A stretch of DNA of 64,000 bases, from the NCBI GenBank assembly GCA_027488255.1, contig JAIYBZ010000012.1, positions 29,230 through 93,229 of the forward strand. Direction: 5' to 3'. Made by a program: the position numbers and the translations under genes. The notes under the pieces are model-generated. The model made no database searches and was not told the DNA's origin. It saw only the letters and a list, made by a program, of their open reading frames with translations. This DNA is from Comamonadaceae bacterium. GTDB lineage: Bacteria; Pseudomonadota; Gammaproteobacteria; Burkholderiales; Burkholderiaceae_C. Shown here in pieces: positions 18,029-28,870 of the stretch (positions within the stretch are counted from its first letter, which is position 1; every line of letters starts with the position of its first letter).

Positions 18029-18538
18029 TCAACGGTAAGGAGCATCGGCAGCCTTGGCGGCGGCGATCTCTTTTTCGTAACGGTCTCCCACGGCCAGCAA
18101 CATGTCTTTGGTGAAGTACAAGTCGCCGCGTTTTTCGCCGTGGTATTCAAAAATGTGCGTCTCCACGATGGAATCCACCGGGCAGCTTTCTTCACAAAAG
18201 CCACAGAAGATGCACTTGGTCAGGTCAATGTCATAACGCGTGGTGCGGCGTGAACCGTCTTCGCGCTGGCCAGCCTCGATGGTGATGGCCATGGCCGGGC
18301 AAACGGCCTCGCACAATTTGCAGGCGATGCAACGCTCTTCGCCGTTGTCGTAACGGCGCAGGGCGTGCAGGCCACGAAAGCGTGGCGACAAAGGTGTTTT
18401 CTCTTCAGGAAACTGCACCGTGACCTTGCGGGCAAAGGCATAGCGTCCTGTCAGGGCCATGCCCTTGAGCAACTCCACGAGCATGAAGCTCTTGAAGAAG
18501 TCTTTGATCGAAAAAGAAGAAGCAGTCATAGTGGTCAT
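18029..18538 (-). CDS. nuoI: NADH-quinone oxidoreductase subunit I
   Basis: 169 residues. Two ferredoxin-type [4Fe-4S] motifs, [12 protein letters not shown] and [12 protein letters not shown], hold clusters N6a and N6b that carry electrons towards NuoB. ATG at 18538 (MTTMTASSF) or 18529 can start it; the much longer frame to 18658 overlaps nuoH and is rejected. A peripheral-arm subunit with an amphipathic N-terminus ([20 protein letters not shown]). Confidence 0.96.
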   Translation of the reverse strand: MTTMTASSFSIKDFFKSFMLVELLKGMALTGRYAFARKVTVQFPEEKTPLSPRFRGLHALRRYDNGEERCIACKLCEAVCPAMAITIEAGQREDGSRRTTRYDIDLTKCIFCGFCEESCPVDSIVETHIFEYHGEKRGDLYFTKDMLLAVGDRYEKEIAAAKAADAPYR

Positions 18539-18551
18539 GGTCTTGAACCGC

Positions 18552-19634
18552 TTATTTCCAAATGTTCCAAGGTGAGAACAGCCAAGCGCCCACCACCAAC
18601 AGCCACACCAAGGTGACCGGAATAAAAATCTTCCAACCCAAACGCATGATCTGGTCATAGCGGAAGCGTGGGAAGGTGGCGCGAATCCAGATGAACATGG
18701 AAACGACCAAGAAGGTTTTCAGGCCCAACCAGATCCAGCCTGGCACCATGTTGAACAGCGCGCTGTCGATGGGCGACAACCAGCCGCCCAAGAACATGAT
18801 CACCGCCAAGATCGAGACCAGCCACATGCTGGCGTATTCGGCCAAGAAGAAGATGGCAAAGCCCATGCCCGAGTACTCGACCATGTGGCCGGCCACGATT
18901 TCGGCCTCGCCCTCCACCACGTCGAATGGATGGCGGTTGGTTTCGGCCACACCGGAGATCAGGTAGACGACAAAAATGGGCAGCAAAGGCAACCAGTTCC
19001 ACGACAAGAAGCCCAAGCCCATTTCGGCCATTTGGCCTTTGCCTTGGGCCAAGACGATCTCGGTCAAGTTCATGCTGCCGGAGACCATCAAGACCACCAA
19101 GAAGCAAAAGCCCATGGCGATTTCGTAGCTCACCATTTGGGCCGATGCACGCAATGCGCCCAAGAAAGCGTATTTGGAGTTGGACGCCCAGCCCGCGATG
19201 ATCACGCCATACACCTCGATAGAAGTGATGGCCATCACCAACAACAAACCGGCATTGATGTTGGTCAGAGCGACTTCAGGCCCGAAAGGAATGGCCACCC
19301 AAGCCGCCAGCGCGGGCATGATCGCCATGATGGGGCCCAAACGGAACAAGCCCAAGCTGGCCGCAGAAGGGTTGATCAGCTCTTTGGTCAGCAACTTGAG
19401 TGCGTCGGCAATCGGCTGCAACAAGCCCATGGGGCCGACCCGGTTGGGGCCGTGACGCACTTGCATGAAGCCCAGCAACTTACGTTCCCAAAGCGTCAAG
19501 TAAGCGACCGCGCCCATCAGCGGCGCCAAGATCGCCACGATCTTGAGCAAGATCCACAAAACAGGCCAGACCAAAGTCGCCCACCATGAGGCGGCGATCA
19601 GATGGAGGCCACCGTTGTACAAAGCGTCGATCAT
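18552..19634 (-). CDS. nuoH: NADH-quinone oxidoreductase subunit H
   Basis: 360 residues with eight membrane helices. NuoH forms the quinone chamber with NuoB and NuoD; the diagnostic loop is [20 protein letters not shown], and the conserved acidic loop is [19 protein letters not shown]. The start overlaps the nuoG stop by four bases (ATGA), implying coupled translation. Confidence 0.97.
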   Translation of the reverse strand: MIDALYNGGLHLIAASWWATLVWPVLWILLKIVAILAPLMGAVAYLTLWERKLLGFMQVRHGPNRVGPMGLLQPIADALKLLTKELINPSAASLGLFRLGPIMAIMPALAAWVAIPFGPEVALTNINAGLLLVMAITSIEVYGVIIAGWASNSKYAFLGALRASAQMVSYEIAMGFCFLVVLMVSGSMNLTEIVLAQGKGQMAEMGLGFLSWNWLPLLPIFVVYLISGVAETNRHPFDVVEGEAEIVAGHMVEYSGMGFAIFFLAEYASMWLVSILAVIMFLGGWLSPIDSALFNMVPGWIWLGLKTFLVVSMFIWIRATFPRFRYDQIMRLGWKIFIPVTLVWLLVVGAWLFSPWNIWK

Positions 19635-21709
19635 GCGGTCACCTCCTGGCGTGCGTCTGCCGTCAACTGCAAGGACGGTGCGCGGCGAACGATGCCATCG
19701 AGCTGGTAAATCGAAGCCACAACGGGGGCCGTGACGGGGCCCGCCAAACGAATTTCGGTTCGAGCGGCATTGGAAGCCACCAGGGGTTTGGCCGTCGCGC
19801 GGGCCAACACCTCTTGCGAAGTTTCAAAGGCCACGCCCGGGATTTCCAACAAGTTGGCCAATACGCGCAACACTTTCCAAGCGGGACGGGTTTCTGCCAA
19901 AGGCTTGACCACGGCATGGAAGCTTTGCAAGCGCCCTTCGGCGTTGACAAAACTGCCCGATGTTTCGGTGAACGGGGCAATCGGCAACAACACATCGCTG
20001 AAGGCCATGTTGGCTTTGAACGGGCTCAAGGTGACCACCATTTCGGCTTGCGCCAAGGTGCTTGCAGCGGCGGCGCCGGCAGCGCTGTCGAACTCGGGTT
20101 CGGTGTTCAGCAAGAGTGCGGCTTTCAAGCCACCGGCCAGCATTTGTCCGGCGTGTTTGCCACCGGTTTGCGGCTGGGCGCCCACCCACTGGGCGCCCAC
20201 GGTGTTGGCGGCTTCGGTCAGGTAACCCACAGTGGCACCGGTGTGCTCACCGATCCAGTTGGCCAAGGCCAACAGCGAAGACGCATTGGCGTGGTGCGCT
20301 GCGGCGTTGCCCAACAACACCGCTTTGCGCTCACCACCCAACAAAGATTTGGCGATGGCTTTTGCCTCTGCCGTGGCAGTGCCAGCGCAAGGCGCGGTCA
20401 CCCCTTTTTCGGCGGCAATGGCGGCGGCCACATCGGCCAGCGCCTGCGCCCATGCGGAGGCGTCGCTCAGCATGGCGTGGGCCACGGGCATGGCCCAAGC
20501 ATCGGCATGGCTGAAGGCGGCAGCCGAGGTCACCACGTTCAGTTGAGCGCCGTGACGCACCGCATGGCGAATGCGCAAGGCAAACAGCGGATGGTCTTTG
20601 CGCAAGTTCGAGCCCACCACCAAGACACGCTGCAATGTGCTCAAGGAAGCGATCGATGTGCCCAAAGTGCGGACCCCGTCAGCGGCTGCAAACTCGGCGT
20701 GACGCAAGCGGTGGTCGATGTTGTCAGAACCCAAGCCGCGCACCAAAGCACCGGCCAAATAGAGTTCTTCCAGTGTGCTGTGAGGGCTGACCAGTGCACC
20801 GATGCTGTTGGCACCGTGGTCGCGCTGGATGTTGCGCAGGCCGTTGGCCACGTATTCCAAAGCGGTCTGCCAATCCACTGTTTTCCACTCGCCCCCCTGC
20901 TTCAGCATGGGCTGTGTCAAACGCTCGGCGCCGTTCAAGGCTTCGTAAGAGAAACGGTCACGGTCGGCGATCCAGCATTCGTTGACGTCTTCGTTTTCAA
21001 GAGGCACCACGCGCATGACTTGGTTGTTTTTGACTTGCACCACCAAATTGGCACCCGAAGAATCGTGCGCAGCCACCGACTTGCGACGCGACAACTCCCA
21101 TGTGCGGGCGTTGTAGCGGAAGGGCTTGCTGGTCAAGGCACCGACGGGGCAAATGTCGATCATGTTGCCGGACAACTCGGAGTCGATGGTCTGACCCAAG
21201 AAAGTTTCGATCTCGGCATGCTCACCGCGGTGCGACATGCCCAACTCCATGGCGCCGGCCACTTCTTGACCAAAGCGGACGCAACGGGTGCAGTGGATGC
21301 AACGGCTCATCTCTTCCATCGAAATCAACGGACCGACTTCTTTGTGGAAGACCACGCGTTTTTCTTCTTCGTAGCGCGAAGAAGTGCCGCCGTAACCGAC
21401 CGCCAAATCTTGCAATTGGCACTCACCGCCTTGGTCGCAGATGGGGCAATCCAGCGGGTGGTTGATGAGCAAGAACTCCATCACCGATTTTTGTGCAGCA
21501 ATCGATTTGTCGCTCTTGGTGCGCACGATCATGCCTTGCGTCACGGGCGTGGCGCAGGCGGGCATGGGTTTAGGAGCCTTCTCGACCTCGACCAAGCACA
21601 TGCGGCAATTGGCGGCGATGGAGAGTTTCTTGTGATAGCAGAAATGCGGAATATAGGTGCCGGCTTTTTCAGCGGCATGCATCACCATGCTGCCTTCGGC
21701 AACTTCCAC
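19631..21709 (-). CDS. nuoG: NADH-quinone oxidoreductase subunit G (apparent frameshift at the native start)
   Basis: 692 residues in the open frame. N-terminal [2Fe-2S] Cys set ([15 protein letters not shown], then ACATP), the [16 protein letters not shown] [4Fe-4S] region with its upstream His, and CIHCTRC, followed by a molybdopterin-enzyme-like domain. NuoG carries electrons from the flavin to the N-module clusters. The usual N-terminus MVEIELDGQ is encoded from ATG 21737 in another frame, 7 bases inside nuoF with a GGTGAAG Shine-Dalgarno. The frames join only if two A residues are added to, or one removed from, AAA near 21710-21713. An in-frame TAG blocks extension upstream of the GTG at 21709. 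Possible sequencing error or real mutation. Confidence 0.93.
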   Translation of the reverse strand: MEVAEGSMVMHAAEKAGTYIPHFCYHKKLSIAANCRMCLVEVEKAPKPMPACATPVTQGMIVRTKSDKSIAAQKSVMEFLLINHPLDCPICDQGGECQLQDLAVGYGGTSSRYEEEKRVVFHKEVGPLISMEEMSRCIHCTRCVRFGQEVAGAMELGMSHRGEHAEIETFLGQTIDSELSGNMIDICPVGALTSKPFRYNARTWELSRRKSVAAHDSSGANLVVQVKNNQVMRVVPLENEDVNECWIADRDRFSYEALNGAERLTQPMLKQGGEWKTVDWQTALEYVANGLRNIQRDHGANSIGALVSPHSTLEELYLAGALVRGLGSDNIDHRLRHAEFAAADGVRTLGTSIASLSTLQRVLVVGSNLRKDHPLFALRIRHAVRHGAQLNVVTSAAAFSHADAWAMPVAHAMLSDASAWAQALADVAAAIAAEKGVTAPCAGTATAEAKAIAKSLLGGERKAVLLGNAAAHHANASSLLALANWIGEHTGATVGYLTEAANTVGAQWVGAQPQTGGKHAGQMLAGGLKAALLLNTEPEFDSAAGAAAASTLAQAEMVVTLSPFKANMAFSDVLLPIAPFTETSGSFVNAEGRLQSFHAVVKPLAETRPAWKVLRVLANLLEIPGVAFETSQEVLARATAKPLVASNAARTEIRLAGPVTAPVVASIYQLDGIVRRAPSLQLTADARQEVTA

Positions 21710-21729
21710 TTTGACCGTCGAGTTCTATT

Positions 21730-23106
21730 TCAACCATGGGTCTTCACCGTTGACACATCGGCACCGACCACGCAGGTCTTGTGTTCGATGTGGTGTACAA
21801 ATTCATGACGGAAGTGCTTGAGCATGCCGCGCACGGGCATGGCCGCCGCATCACCCAAGGCGCAAATCGTGCGGCCCATGATGTTGCCGGCCACGCTGTC
21901 CAGCATGTCCAAATCACTGGCGCGGCCTTGACCGTTTTCAATGCGGTCAACCATGCGCCACAACCAACCTGTGCCCTCACGGCAAGGCGTGCATTGGCCG
22001 CAAGATTCGTGAGAGTAAAAATAAGACAGTCGGGCCAATGCCTTGACCATGCAACGTGTCTCGTCCATCACGATCACGGCCCCTGAACCCAACATTGAAC
22101 CGCCTTCTTTGGCGATGCTGTCGTAGTCCATGGTGAGCGTCATCATCAAATCGGCCGGAATCACGGGCGATGAAGAGCCACCAGGAATTACGGCCTTGAG
22201 CTTGCGACCGCCGCGAACGCCACCGGCGAGCTCGAGCAGCTTGGCAAACGGCGTGCCCATCGGCACTTCGTAGTTGCCGGGACGCTCCACGTCACCGCTG
22301 ACCGAGAAAATCTTGGTGCCCCCGTTGTTCGGCTTGCCGCACTCGAGGTAGGCCTGACCACCGTTGCGGATGATCCAAGGCACCGCTGCAAATGTTTCGG
22401 TGTTGTTGATGGTGGTGGGCTTGCCGTACAGGCCAAAGCTGGCCGGGAACGGCGGCTTGAAACGGGGCTGGCCCTTCTTGCCTTCTAACGACTCCAGCAA
22501 GGCGGTTTCTTCGCCGCAGATGTAAGCGCCAAAACCGTGCGAGGCGTGCAACTGGAAGCTGAAGGTGCTGCCCAGAATGTTGCTGCCCAAGTAGCCTGCT
22601 GCACGGGCTTCTTCCAAAGCCGCTTCAAAGCGCTCATAGGTGTGGAAAATTTCACCGTGGATGTAGTTGTAACCCGCGCTGATGCCCATGGCATAAGCCG
22701 CGATGATCATGCCTTCGATCACCGTGTGGGGGTTGTACTCCATGATGTCGCGGTCTTTGCAAGTGCCCGGCTCGCCCTCGTCCGAGTTGCAGACCAAATA
22801 CTTTTGACCGGGAAACTGACGGGGCATGAAGCTCCACTTCAGACCGGTGGGAAAGCCCGCACCGCCGCGACCACGCAAACCCGACTCTTTGACCGTGGCA
22901 ATGACTTGGTCTTGGGTCATGCCTTCGCCACCGTCTTTGCCCAAAATTTTGCGCAAGGCCGCATAGCCACCGCGCGACTCGTAGTCTTTCAGACCCCAGT
23001 TGCGGCCATTCAGACCGGCATAAATTTGGGGGTTGATGTGTCGATCATGGAAGCAGGTTTCCACGCCGGTGGCTTGGAACTGGCTGAGAATTTGTTCGAC
23101 TTTCAT
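21730..23106 (-). CDS. nuoF: NADH-quinone oxidoreductase subunit F
   Basis: 458 residues. NADH- and FMN-binding glycine-rich segments [14 protein letters not shown] and [17 protein letters not shown], and the [4Fe-4S] N3 motif [11 protein letters not shown] with the fourth Cys further on (TICALGD). This is the entry point of NADH electrons. Its start shares a base with the nuoE stop (TGATG), and its 3' end overlaps the presumed native nuoG start. Confidence 0.97.
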   Translation of the reverse strand: MKVEQILSQFQATGVETCFHDRHINPQIYAGLNGRNWGLKDYESRGGYAALRKILGKDGGEGMTQDQVIATVKESGLRGRGGAGFPTGLKWSFMPRQFPGQKYLVCNSDEGEPGTCKDRDIMEYNPHTVIEGMIIAAYAMGISAGYNYIHGEIFHTYERFEAALEEARAAGYLGSNILGSTFSFQLHASHGFGAYICGEETALLESLEGKKGQPRFKPPFPASFGLYGKPTTINNTETFAAVPWIIRNGGQAYLECGKPNNGGTKIFSVSGDVERPGNYEVPMGTPFAKLLELAGGVRGGRKLKAVIPGGSSSPVIPADLMMTLTMDYDSIAKEGGSMLGSGAVIVMDETRCMVKALARLSYFYSHESCGQCTPCREGTGWLWRMVDRIENGQGRASDLDMLDSVAGNIMGRTICALGDAAAMPVRGMLKHFRHEFVHHIEHKTCVVGADVSTVKTHG

Positions 23107-23594
23107 CAGGCGGCCTCTGCTTTCTTCAGGCTGTCGACGAGTTGGTCCAGCTTTTCATGGCTCATGAAACTGCACATGTGGCGGTCATTCACCAAGAGCA
23201 CTGGCGCATCGGCGCAAGCCCCTTGGCACTCACTGGGCTGCAAGGTGAACAGGCCATCGGCCGTGGTCTCGCCGGCATGCACGCCCAACTTGCGTTCCAA
23301 GTGGGCCATCGCGTGTTGGCCACCGCGCAACTGGCAAGGCAGGTTGGTGCAAACGTTCAACTTGAACTTGCCCACCGGCTTTTGGTTGTACATGTTGTAG
23401 AAGGTGGTGACTTCGTGCACGGCCATCACGGGCATGCCCAGCACCTCGGCCACGACTTTTTCACTGTCGGGGCTGACCCAGCCGAGTTCTTGCTGCACGA
23501 TCGACAGACAAGCCATCACGGCCGACTGCTTTTGATCCGCAGGAAACTTGGCAACTTCACGCGCAAAGCGTGCTTTGGTTGACTCAGAGATCAT
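23106..23594 (-). CDS. nuoE: NADH-quinone oxidoreductase subunit E
   Basis: 162 residues, thioredoxin-like [2Fe-2S] protein. Ligands are in [11 protein letters not shown] and CQGACADAP. It holds cluster N1a next to the flavin in NuoF. The N-terminal helical part contains [29 protein letters not shown] family sequence. ATG overlaps the nuoD stop by four bases. Confidence 0.97.
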   Translation of the reverse strand: MISESTKARFAREVAKFPADQKQSAVMACLSIVQQELGWVSPDSEKVVAEVLGMPVMAVHEVTTFYNMYNQKPVGKFKLNVCTNLPCQLRGGQHAMAHLERKLGVHAGETTADGLFTLQPSECQGACADAPVLLVNDRHMCSFMSHEKLDQLVDSLKKAEAA

Positions 23595-24844
23595 CGGTCA
23601 ATCTCTCCAAAAACGATGTCCATCGTCCCGATGATCGCTACCGCATCGGCCAGCATGTGGCCACGGGCCATTTCATCGAGGGTGGCCAAATGGGCGAAGC
23701 CCGGGGCACGAATTTTCAAGCGGTACGGCTTGTTGGCGCCGTCGCTGACCATGTAAATACCAAACTCCCCCTTGGGGTGCTCAACCGCCGCATAGGCTTC
23801 GCCTTCGGGCACACGGAAACCTTCGGTGAAGAGCTTGAAGTGGTGAATCAAGTCTTCCATGTTGGACTTCATGCCTTCGCGCGCAGGCGGGGCCACCTTG
23901 TGGTTGTCGGTGATGACCGGGCCAGGGTTGGCACGCAACCAAGCCACGCATTGCTGGATGATGCGGTTCGATTCACGCATTTCTTGCACACGCACCAAGT
24001 AGCGGTCGTAGCTGTCACCGGTCTTGCCCACCGGCACATCAAACTCCACCTGGTCGTATGCGTCATAAGGCTGCTTTTTGCGCAGATCCCAAGCGATGCC
24101 CGAACCGCGCAACATGGGGCCCGTCATGCCCAAGTTCAGCGCGCGTTCTGGCGGCACCACGCCAATTCCCACTGTTCGCTGTTTCCAAATGCGGTTGTCG
24201 GTGAGCAGGGTTTCGTATTCGTCCACACACTTGGGGAAACGCTGCGTGAAATCGTCGATGAAATCGAGCAAAGAGCCTTGGCGGTTCTGATTCAGTTGCG
24301 CAATGGCTTTGGCATTTTTGACCTTGCTGACCTTGTACTGCGGCATGCTGTCGGGCAGGTCGCGGTAAACACCGCCAGGACGGAAATAAGCCGCGTGCAT
24401 GCGCGCGCCGGAAACGGCTTCGTACATGTCGAACAGGTCTTCCCGTTCGCGGAAGGTGTAGATCAAAATGGTCGAACTGCCGCAGTCGTTGCCGTGCGAG
24501 CCCAACCACATGAGGTGGTTCAAGATGCGGGTGATCTCGGCAAACATCACGCGGATGTACTGGGCGCGCTTGGGCACTTCGAGGCCCAGCATTTTCTCAA
24601 TCGCCAAGCAGTAAGCGTGCTCGTTGCACATCATCGACACGTAGTCGAGCCGATCCATGTAAGGCAAGGACTGGATATATGTTTTGCTCTCGGCCAGTTT
24701 TTCAGTGGCGCGGTGCAGCAAACCAATGTGCGGGTCGGCACGTTGCACCACCTCGCCATCCAACTCCAACACCAAGCGCAACACACCGTGCGCGGCGGGG
24801 TGCTGAGGACCGAAGTTCAGCGTGTAATTCTTGATTTCGGCCAT
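23591..24844 (-). CDS. nuoD: NADH-quinone oxidoreductase subunit D
   Basis: 417 residues, the 49-kDa-type subunit that forms the quinone site with NuoB. Conserved elements are [21 protein letters not shown] near the N-terminus (with the quinone-binding His), the RRTEKL-like [10 protein letters not shown] segment, and the C-terminal DIVFGEIDR. Separate from nuoC, as in most betaproteobacteria, unlike the fused nuoCD of E. coli. Follows nuoC with a one-base gap. Confidence 0.97.
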   Translation of the reverse strand: MAEIKNYTLNFGPQHPAAHGVLRLVLELDGEVVQRADPHIGLLHRATEKLAESKTYIQSLPYMDRLDYVSMMCNEHAYCLAIEKMLGLEVPKRAQYIRVMFAEITRILNHLMWLGSHGNDCGSSTILIYTFREREDLFDMYEAVSGARMHAAYFRPGGVYRDLPDSMPQYKVSKVKNAKAIAQLNQNRQGSLLDFIDDFTQRFPKCVDEYETLLTDNRIWKQRTVGIGVVPPERALNLGMTGPMLRGSGIAWDLRKKQPYDAYDQVEFDVPVGKTGDSYDRYLVRVQEMRESNRIIQQCVAWLRANPGPVITDNHKVAPPAREGMKSNMEDLIHHFKLFTEGFRVPEGEAYAAVEHPKGEFGIYMVSDGANKPYRLKIRAPGFAHLATLDEMARGHMLADAVAIIGTMDIVFGEIDR

Positions 24845-24845
24845 A

Positions 24846-25454
24846 TCAGTTCAGGCCTCCGTAGTGTTCTTCACGAATGATGCGCGGCGTGATTTCACGC
24901 GGCTCAATGCTCACCGGCTCATAAATCACGCGCTGACGCTCGGCGTCGTAACGCATCTCGACATGACCCGACAGTGGGAAATCTTTGCGGAACGGATGAC
25001 CGATGAAACCGTAGTCGGTCAAGATGCGGCGCAAGTCGTTGTGGCCTTCGAAAACAATGCCAAACAAGTCAAACGCTTCGCGCTCGTACCAGTTGGCCGA
25101 ATTCCACAAGTCATTGACCGAAGCCACCAAAGGCAAATCGTCGTCGGGACACGTCACTTTGACGCGCACACGCTGGTTCAGCGAGACCGACAACAAATGC
25201 ACAGTCACCCCAAAGCGCGAGCCTTCCGTGCCCATGTCGCCGTAAGTCGAATAGTCGACGCCAGCCAAATCGATAAGTTGCTCAAATTGGCAACCTGGCG
25301 TATCGCGCAAGGTTTGCATCACGCTCAGGTAGTGGTCAGCGCTCACATGAACGGTCACCTCACCCAAAGCGACTTCAATTTTTTGAACCCGCTCACCCAA
25401 GGTCGTGGCCAAGGTGTTGTGCAGGTCTTCAGGGCGAACAGCAAAAACAGTCAT
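24846..25454 (-). CDS. nuoC: NADH-quinone oxidoreductase subunit C
   Basis: 202 residues, the 30-kDa-type subunit. The family signature [21 protein letters not shown] is present, as is the C-terminal [17 protein letters not shown] structural subunit of the connecting module. ATG at 25454 ([11 protein letters not shown]) is preferred over the longer frame to 25478, which would overlap nuoB. Confidence 0.96.
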   Translation of the reverse strand: MTVFAVRPEDLHNTLATTLGERVQKIEVALGEVTVHVSADHYLSVMQTLRDTPGCQFEQLIDLAGVDYSTYGDMGTEGSRFGVTVHLLSVSLNQRVRVKVTCPDDDLPLVASVNDLWNSANWYEREAFDLFGIVFEGHNDLRRILTDYGFIGHPFRKDFPLSGHVEMRYDAERQRVIYEPVSIEPREITPRIIREEHYGGLN

Positions 25455-25464
25455 CGTCGTTCCC

Positions 25465-25944
25465 TCAAGCGCGCGCAATGGTGTGCGTGCGGCGGATTTT
25501 TTGCTGCAGCTGGATGATGCCGTAGATCAAGGCTTCGGCCGTGGGCGGGCAACCTGGCACATACACATCGACCGGCACGATGCGGTCGCAACCGCGCACC
25601 ACCGAGTAGCTGTAGTGGTAGTAGCCCCCGCCGTTGGCGCAAGACCCCATCGAGATCACCCAGCGGGGTTCTGACATTTGGTCATACACCTTGCGCAAGG
25701 CCGGGGCCATCTTGTTGCACAGAGTGCCTGCCACGATCATCAAGTCGGCTTGACGCGGGCTGGCACGGAAAACCTCAGCGCCGAAGCGGGCCAAGTCGTA
25801 GCGGGCCGTCGCCGAGTGCATCATCTCGACCGCGCAGCACGCGAGACCAAACGTCATCGGCCAAAGCGAACCGGTTTTGGCCCAATTCACCACAGAGTCG
25901 TAGCTCGTGGTGATGAAGCCTTCTTTCATCACGCCTGCAATCAT
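25465..25944 (-). CDS. nuoB: NADH-quinone oxidoreductase subunit B
   Basis: 159 residues, holds the terminal [4Fe-4S] cluster N2. Ligands include the tandem Cys in [18 protein letters not shown] and [11 protein letters not shown]. Together with NuoD it reduces quinone. Starts at 25944; the Met at residue 6 ([11 protein letters not shown]) is a plausible alternative. Confidence 0.97.
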   Translation of the reverse strand: MIAGVMKEGFITTSYDSVVNWAKTGSLWPMTFGLACCAVEMMHSATARYDLARFGAEVFRASPRQADLMIVAGTLCNKMAPALRKVYDQMSEPRWVISMGSCANGGGYYHYSYSVVRGCDRIVPVDVYVPGCPPTAEALIYGIIQLQQKIRRTHTIARA

Positions 25945-25986
25945 CGCATCGTCCTTAGAGGCTGAATGGAGTTGTCATTGGGCTTG

Positions 25987-26346
25987 TCATTCCCAGTCCA
26001 GAGCGCCTTTTTTCCACTCGTAGACAAAGCCCACGACCAGAATGGCCAAAAAAATCACCACGGCCACAAAGCCTGCCATCCCGACCTCTTTGAGGGCCAC
26101 AGCCCATGGGAACAGGAAGGCGATTTCCAAATCGAACAAGATGAACAAAATGGCCACCAAGTAGTAGCGCACATCGAACTTCATGCGCGCATCTTCAAAA
26201 GCTTCGAAGCCGCATTCGTAGGGGGAGTTTTTTTCCGCATCGGGTTTGTTGGGGCCAAGCACGTAGCCCAAAACCTGGGGAATGACGCCGACAGCAATGC
26301 CGACCAAAATGAACAAGAGAATGGGGAGGTATTGATCGAGGTTCAT
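25987..26346 (-). CDS. nuoA: NADH-quinone oxidoreductase subunit A
   Basis: 119 residues, three membrane helices. The conserved loop with Cys and acidic residues is [20 protein letters not shown], and the second helix contains [20 protein letters not shown]. First gene of the complex I operon. The tRNA-Leu gene sits 65 bases upstream on the same strand. Confidence 0.96.
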   Translation of the reverse strand: MNLDQYLPILLFILVGIAVGVIPQVLGYVLGPNKPDAEKNSPYECGFEAFEDARMKFDVRYYLVAILFILFDLEIAFLFPWAVALKEVGMAGFVAVVIFLAILVVGFVYEWKKGALDWE

Positions 26347-26411
26347 CTTGAAAGCGACGGTATCACCGAATGAGCAGCGCCAGCCTTACAACTTGCGCTA
26401 ATCTGTTTATC

Positions 26412-26496
26412 TGGTGCCGTCGGCGAGACTCGAACTCGCACAGCTTTCGCCACTACCCCCTCAAGATAGCGTGTCTACCAATTTCACCACGACGGC
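26412..26496 (-). tRNA. tRNA-Leu, anticodon GAG
   Basis: An 85-base class II tRNA read on the minus strand. The acceptor arms GCCGTCG and CGACGGC pair and CCA is encoded. The D-arm has GGTAGACACGC, the anticodon stem CTATC/GGTAG encloses the loop TTGAGGG with anticodon GAG, a long variable arm follows, and the T-arm carries GTTCGAGTC. It decodes CUC/CUU. It lies between secG and nuoA on the same strand, so processing of a shared transcript is possible. Confidence 0.95.
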
Positions 26497-26638
26497 TGGA
26501 TACTTTTGCCCGAATTGCATGAGGGGCGCCGATGGCGCCGTTTGCTCTCCGGACAATCCCGAAGTTTACTCTGAAAAACCCTGCATTTCCTCTAAAAATT
26601 CAGGAAATTTGAGTACTGCCACGCGGCTGAATGGCGGC

Positions 26639-27016
26639 TTACTTGGCAGGCGCTGGTGGGACGCTGTTGTCGGTCTTGGCGGCCGGTGCGTTGCCTGGAA
26701 TTTGGGCTGCAGGGCTGTTGTCCGCAGGAGCCGTCACAGCCGCGCCTTCCAAAACGCTGCCCGATGTTGCTGCGGGGCGTGCATTGCTGAAGTAAGCCAG
26801 CAACAAAGTGCAGACAAAAAATACCGCGGCCAAGACCGCAGTGGTGCGTGACAAAAAGTTGGCGCCGCCTGTCGCACCAAACAAACTGCCCGAACCGCCA
26901 CTGCCAAAAGCCGCGCCCATGTCGGCACCCTTGCCGTGCTGGATCAAGATCAGCCCAATCATGGCCAATGCCGACAGCATTTGCACCACCAAAATCAAAG
27001 TCAACAGCATGCTCAT
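26639..27016 (-). CDS. secG: preprotein translocase subunit SecG
   Basis: 125 residues. Two membrane segments (LLTLILVVQMLSALAMIGLI and AVLAAVFFVCTLLLAYF) flank the family loop IQHGKGADMGAAFGSGGSGS. The C-terminus is a Pro/Ala-rich tail. SecG assists SecYE in protein export. ATG at 27016 has GGAGAG seven bases upstream. Same order (tpiA, secG, tRNA-Leu, nuo) as in many other proteobacteria. Confidence 0.95.
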   Translation of the reverse strand: MSMLLTLILVVQMLSALAMIGLILIQHGKGADMGAAFGSGGSGSLFGATGGANFLSRTTAVLAAVFFVCTLLLAYFSNARPAATSGSVLEGAAVTAPADNSPAAQIPGNAPAAKTDNSVPPAPAK

Positions 27017-27051
27017 TTGTAACTCTCCAAAAAACAAAAATGACCGCCAGC

Positions 27052-27804
27052 TCAGCGAGAGGCCGTCTTCAACATCGACAAAAAGTCTGGCGCCTTCAGT
27101 GAGGCGCCCCCAATCAGGCCACCGTCCACATCGGCTTGCGCCAACAAGTTAGCGGCGTTGGCAGCGTTCATGCTGCCGCCATACAAAATAGACACGCGAT
27201 CCGCATGCGCTGTCGCGGCGCGCAACTGGGCGCGCAAAATGGCATGCACCTGCTGCGCCTGCTCAGGACTTGCCGTGAGCCCCGTGCCAACCGCCCAAAC
27301 CGGTTCGTACGCCACGGCAATTTCGCTGATGCAATGGCCATTGGCATGAATCACGGCGGCCAGCTGGCGCTTGACCACCGCTTCGGTTTGCCCCGCTTCA
27401 CGCTCGGCCATGGTTTCACCGACACACACAATGGGCGTCATCCCTTGGGCCAAGACACGCTGCACTTTGGTGGCCACCATGGCATCTGACTCGCCATGGT
27501 ACTGACGGCGCTCAGAGTGGCCCACGATGCAGTAACGCACCGCAAAGTCTCGCAACATGTCGGACGAGACCTCCCCGGTGTAAGCCCCCGAAGCGTGCGC
27601 AGAAACGTCTTGCGCCCCCAAATCGATGGCCGAACCGGCCAGCAAGCCTTGCATTTGCGACAGGTATAAAGACGGCACACACACCGCAGTTCGGCAAGTG
27701 ACGCCGGCCATGCCCTGCAAGAGATCGGCGACCAAGGTGGCATTGGCCGACAAACTGCCGTTCATCTTCCAGTTGCCAACCATCAAGGGCATGCGCTTGT
27801 CCAT
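27052..27804 (-). CDS. tpiA: triosephosphate isomerase
   Basis: 250 residues. Catalytic Lys in GNWKMNG, His in VGHSERR, Glu in VAYEPVWAVGTG, and the phosphate-binding YGGSMNAANA. It interconverts dihydroxyacetone phosphate and glyceraldehyde 3-phosphate. The ATG at 27804 forms a TGATG junction with the upstream oxidoreductase stop; an ATG two codons earlier (27810) is equally possible. Confidence 0.96.
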   Translation of the reverse strand: MDKRMPLMVGNWKMNGSLSANATLVADLLQGMAGVTCRTAVCVPSLYLSQMQGLLAGSAIDLGAQDVSAHASGAYTGEVSSDMLRDFAVRYCIVGHSERRQYHGESDAMVATKVQRVLAQGMTPIVCVGETMAEREAGQTEAVVKRQLAAVIHANGHCISEIAVAYEPVWAVGTGLTASPEQAQQVHAILRAQLRAATAHADRVSILYGGSMNAANAANLLAQADVDGGLIGGASLKAPDFLSMLKTASR

Positions 27805-28814
27805 CACCATGTCACCACCAATTTACCCACGTGCTGGTTGGACTCCATCAAGGCATGCGCTTGCGCCGCACCCGATGGCCATTCACCTGCGGCTTGCAGG
27901 GCACCAAACTCACGGTAAATCACGGGCCGAATGCGCCCAGACGCCAGCCACGGCCAAACCGTTTGCTTCAAAGATTGGGCAATCTGCGCCTTGAACGCCA
28001 CGGGGCGCGGACGCAGGGTCGAGCCGGTGATCGTCAATCGGCGGCGCAACACCAAACCGGCATTGAAGCCACTCTGGACACCGCCCTGAACGGCGATGAT
28101 CACCAAACGACCGTCTTCGGCCAAGGCCTCGACTTCGCGGGCCACATAGTCGCCCGCCACCATGTCCAAAATCACGTTCACACCCAAGCCCTGGGTCAAA
28201 CGCTTGACCTCAGCGACAAAATCGGTGGTTTTGTAATTGATGGCGTGGTCTGCCCCCAACCCCAAACAAGCTTGGCACTTGTCGTCAGAACCTGCCGTCA
28301 CGATGACCGTGGCCCCAGCGGCTTTGGCCATTTGAATGGCCGTCACACCAATGCCACTGGTGCCCCCTTGAATCAACACAGTTTCACCCGCCTGCAAACG
28401 GCCCCGGTCAAACACATTGCTCCACACGGTGAAGAATGTCTCGGGCAAAGAAGCGGCCTCGGTGTCACTCAGGCCTTGGGGCACGGGCAAACACTGGGCA
28501 ATGGGGGCCACGCACAACTCGGCATAACCGCCCCCTGAGACCAAGGCACACACACGGTCACCCACCGACAATCCTGCCGCGGCCATGGCCACCGCGTCGC
28601 CGGACATCACCACGCCAGCCACTTCCAGGCCCGGAATATCCGAGGCACCCGGTGGCACAGGGTAGTTGCCCGTGCGTTGCAACACATCGGGCCGGTTGAT
28701 GCCACTGGCCGACACACGGATGAGCAACTCCCCCGCCCCCGCAATGGGGTCGGGTCGGGTTGCGGGCACCAGCACTTGGGGTCCGCCGTAGCCTTGGATT
28801 TCAATGACGTTCAT
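27804..28814 (-). CDS. NAD(P)H quinone oxidoreductase, zinc-free MDR family (PIG3-like)
   Basis: 336 residues of the medium-chain dehydrogenase/reductase fold. N-terminal catalytic domain with GINRPDVLQRTGNYPVPPG, then the nucleotide-binding AVLIQGGTSGIGVTAIQ-like motif (here TVLIQGGTSGIGVTAIQMAK). Structural zinc ligands of alcohol dehydrogenases are absent, placing it with quinone oxidoreductases (QorA/PIG3). It reduces quinones or enones with NADPH. Translationally coupled to tpiA. Confidence 0.9.
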   Translation of the reverse strand: MNVIEIQGYGGPQVLVPATRPDPIAGAGELLIRVSASGINRPDVLQRTGNYPVPPGASDIPGLEVAGVVMSGDAVAMAAAGLSVGDRVCALVSGGGYAELCVAPIAQCLPVPQGLSDTEAASLPETFFTVWSNVFDRGRLQAGETVLIQGGTSGIGVTAIQMAKAAGATVIVTAGSDDKCQACLGLGADHAINYKTTDFVAEVKRLTQGLGVNVILDMVAGDYVAREVEALAEDGRLVIIAVQGGVQSGFNAGLVLRRRLTITGSTLRPRPVAFKAQIAQSLKQTVWPWLASGRIRPVIYREFGALQAAGEWPSGAAQAHALMESNQHVGKLVVTW

Positions 28815-28870
28815 GCATCCGCCTGAGGTTTAAATCGGGTGGCATCACACCCCCCGCAAACCTGAGTCGC

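Noticed and set aside
19586..21808. A 740-codon plus-strand frame opposite nuoG.
   Set aside because: Antisense shadow of a GC-rich gene; His/Gln/Arg-biased translation without domains; nuoG is clearly real.
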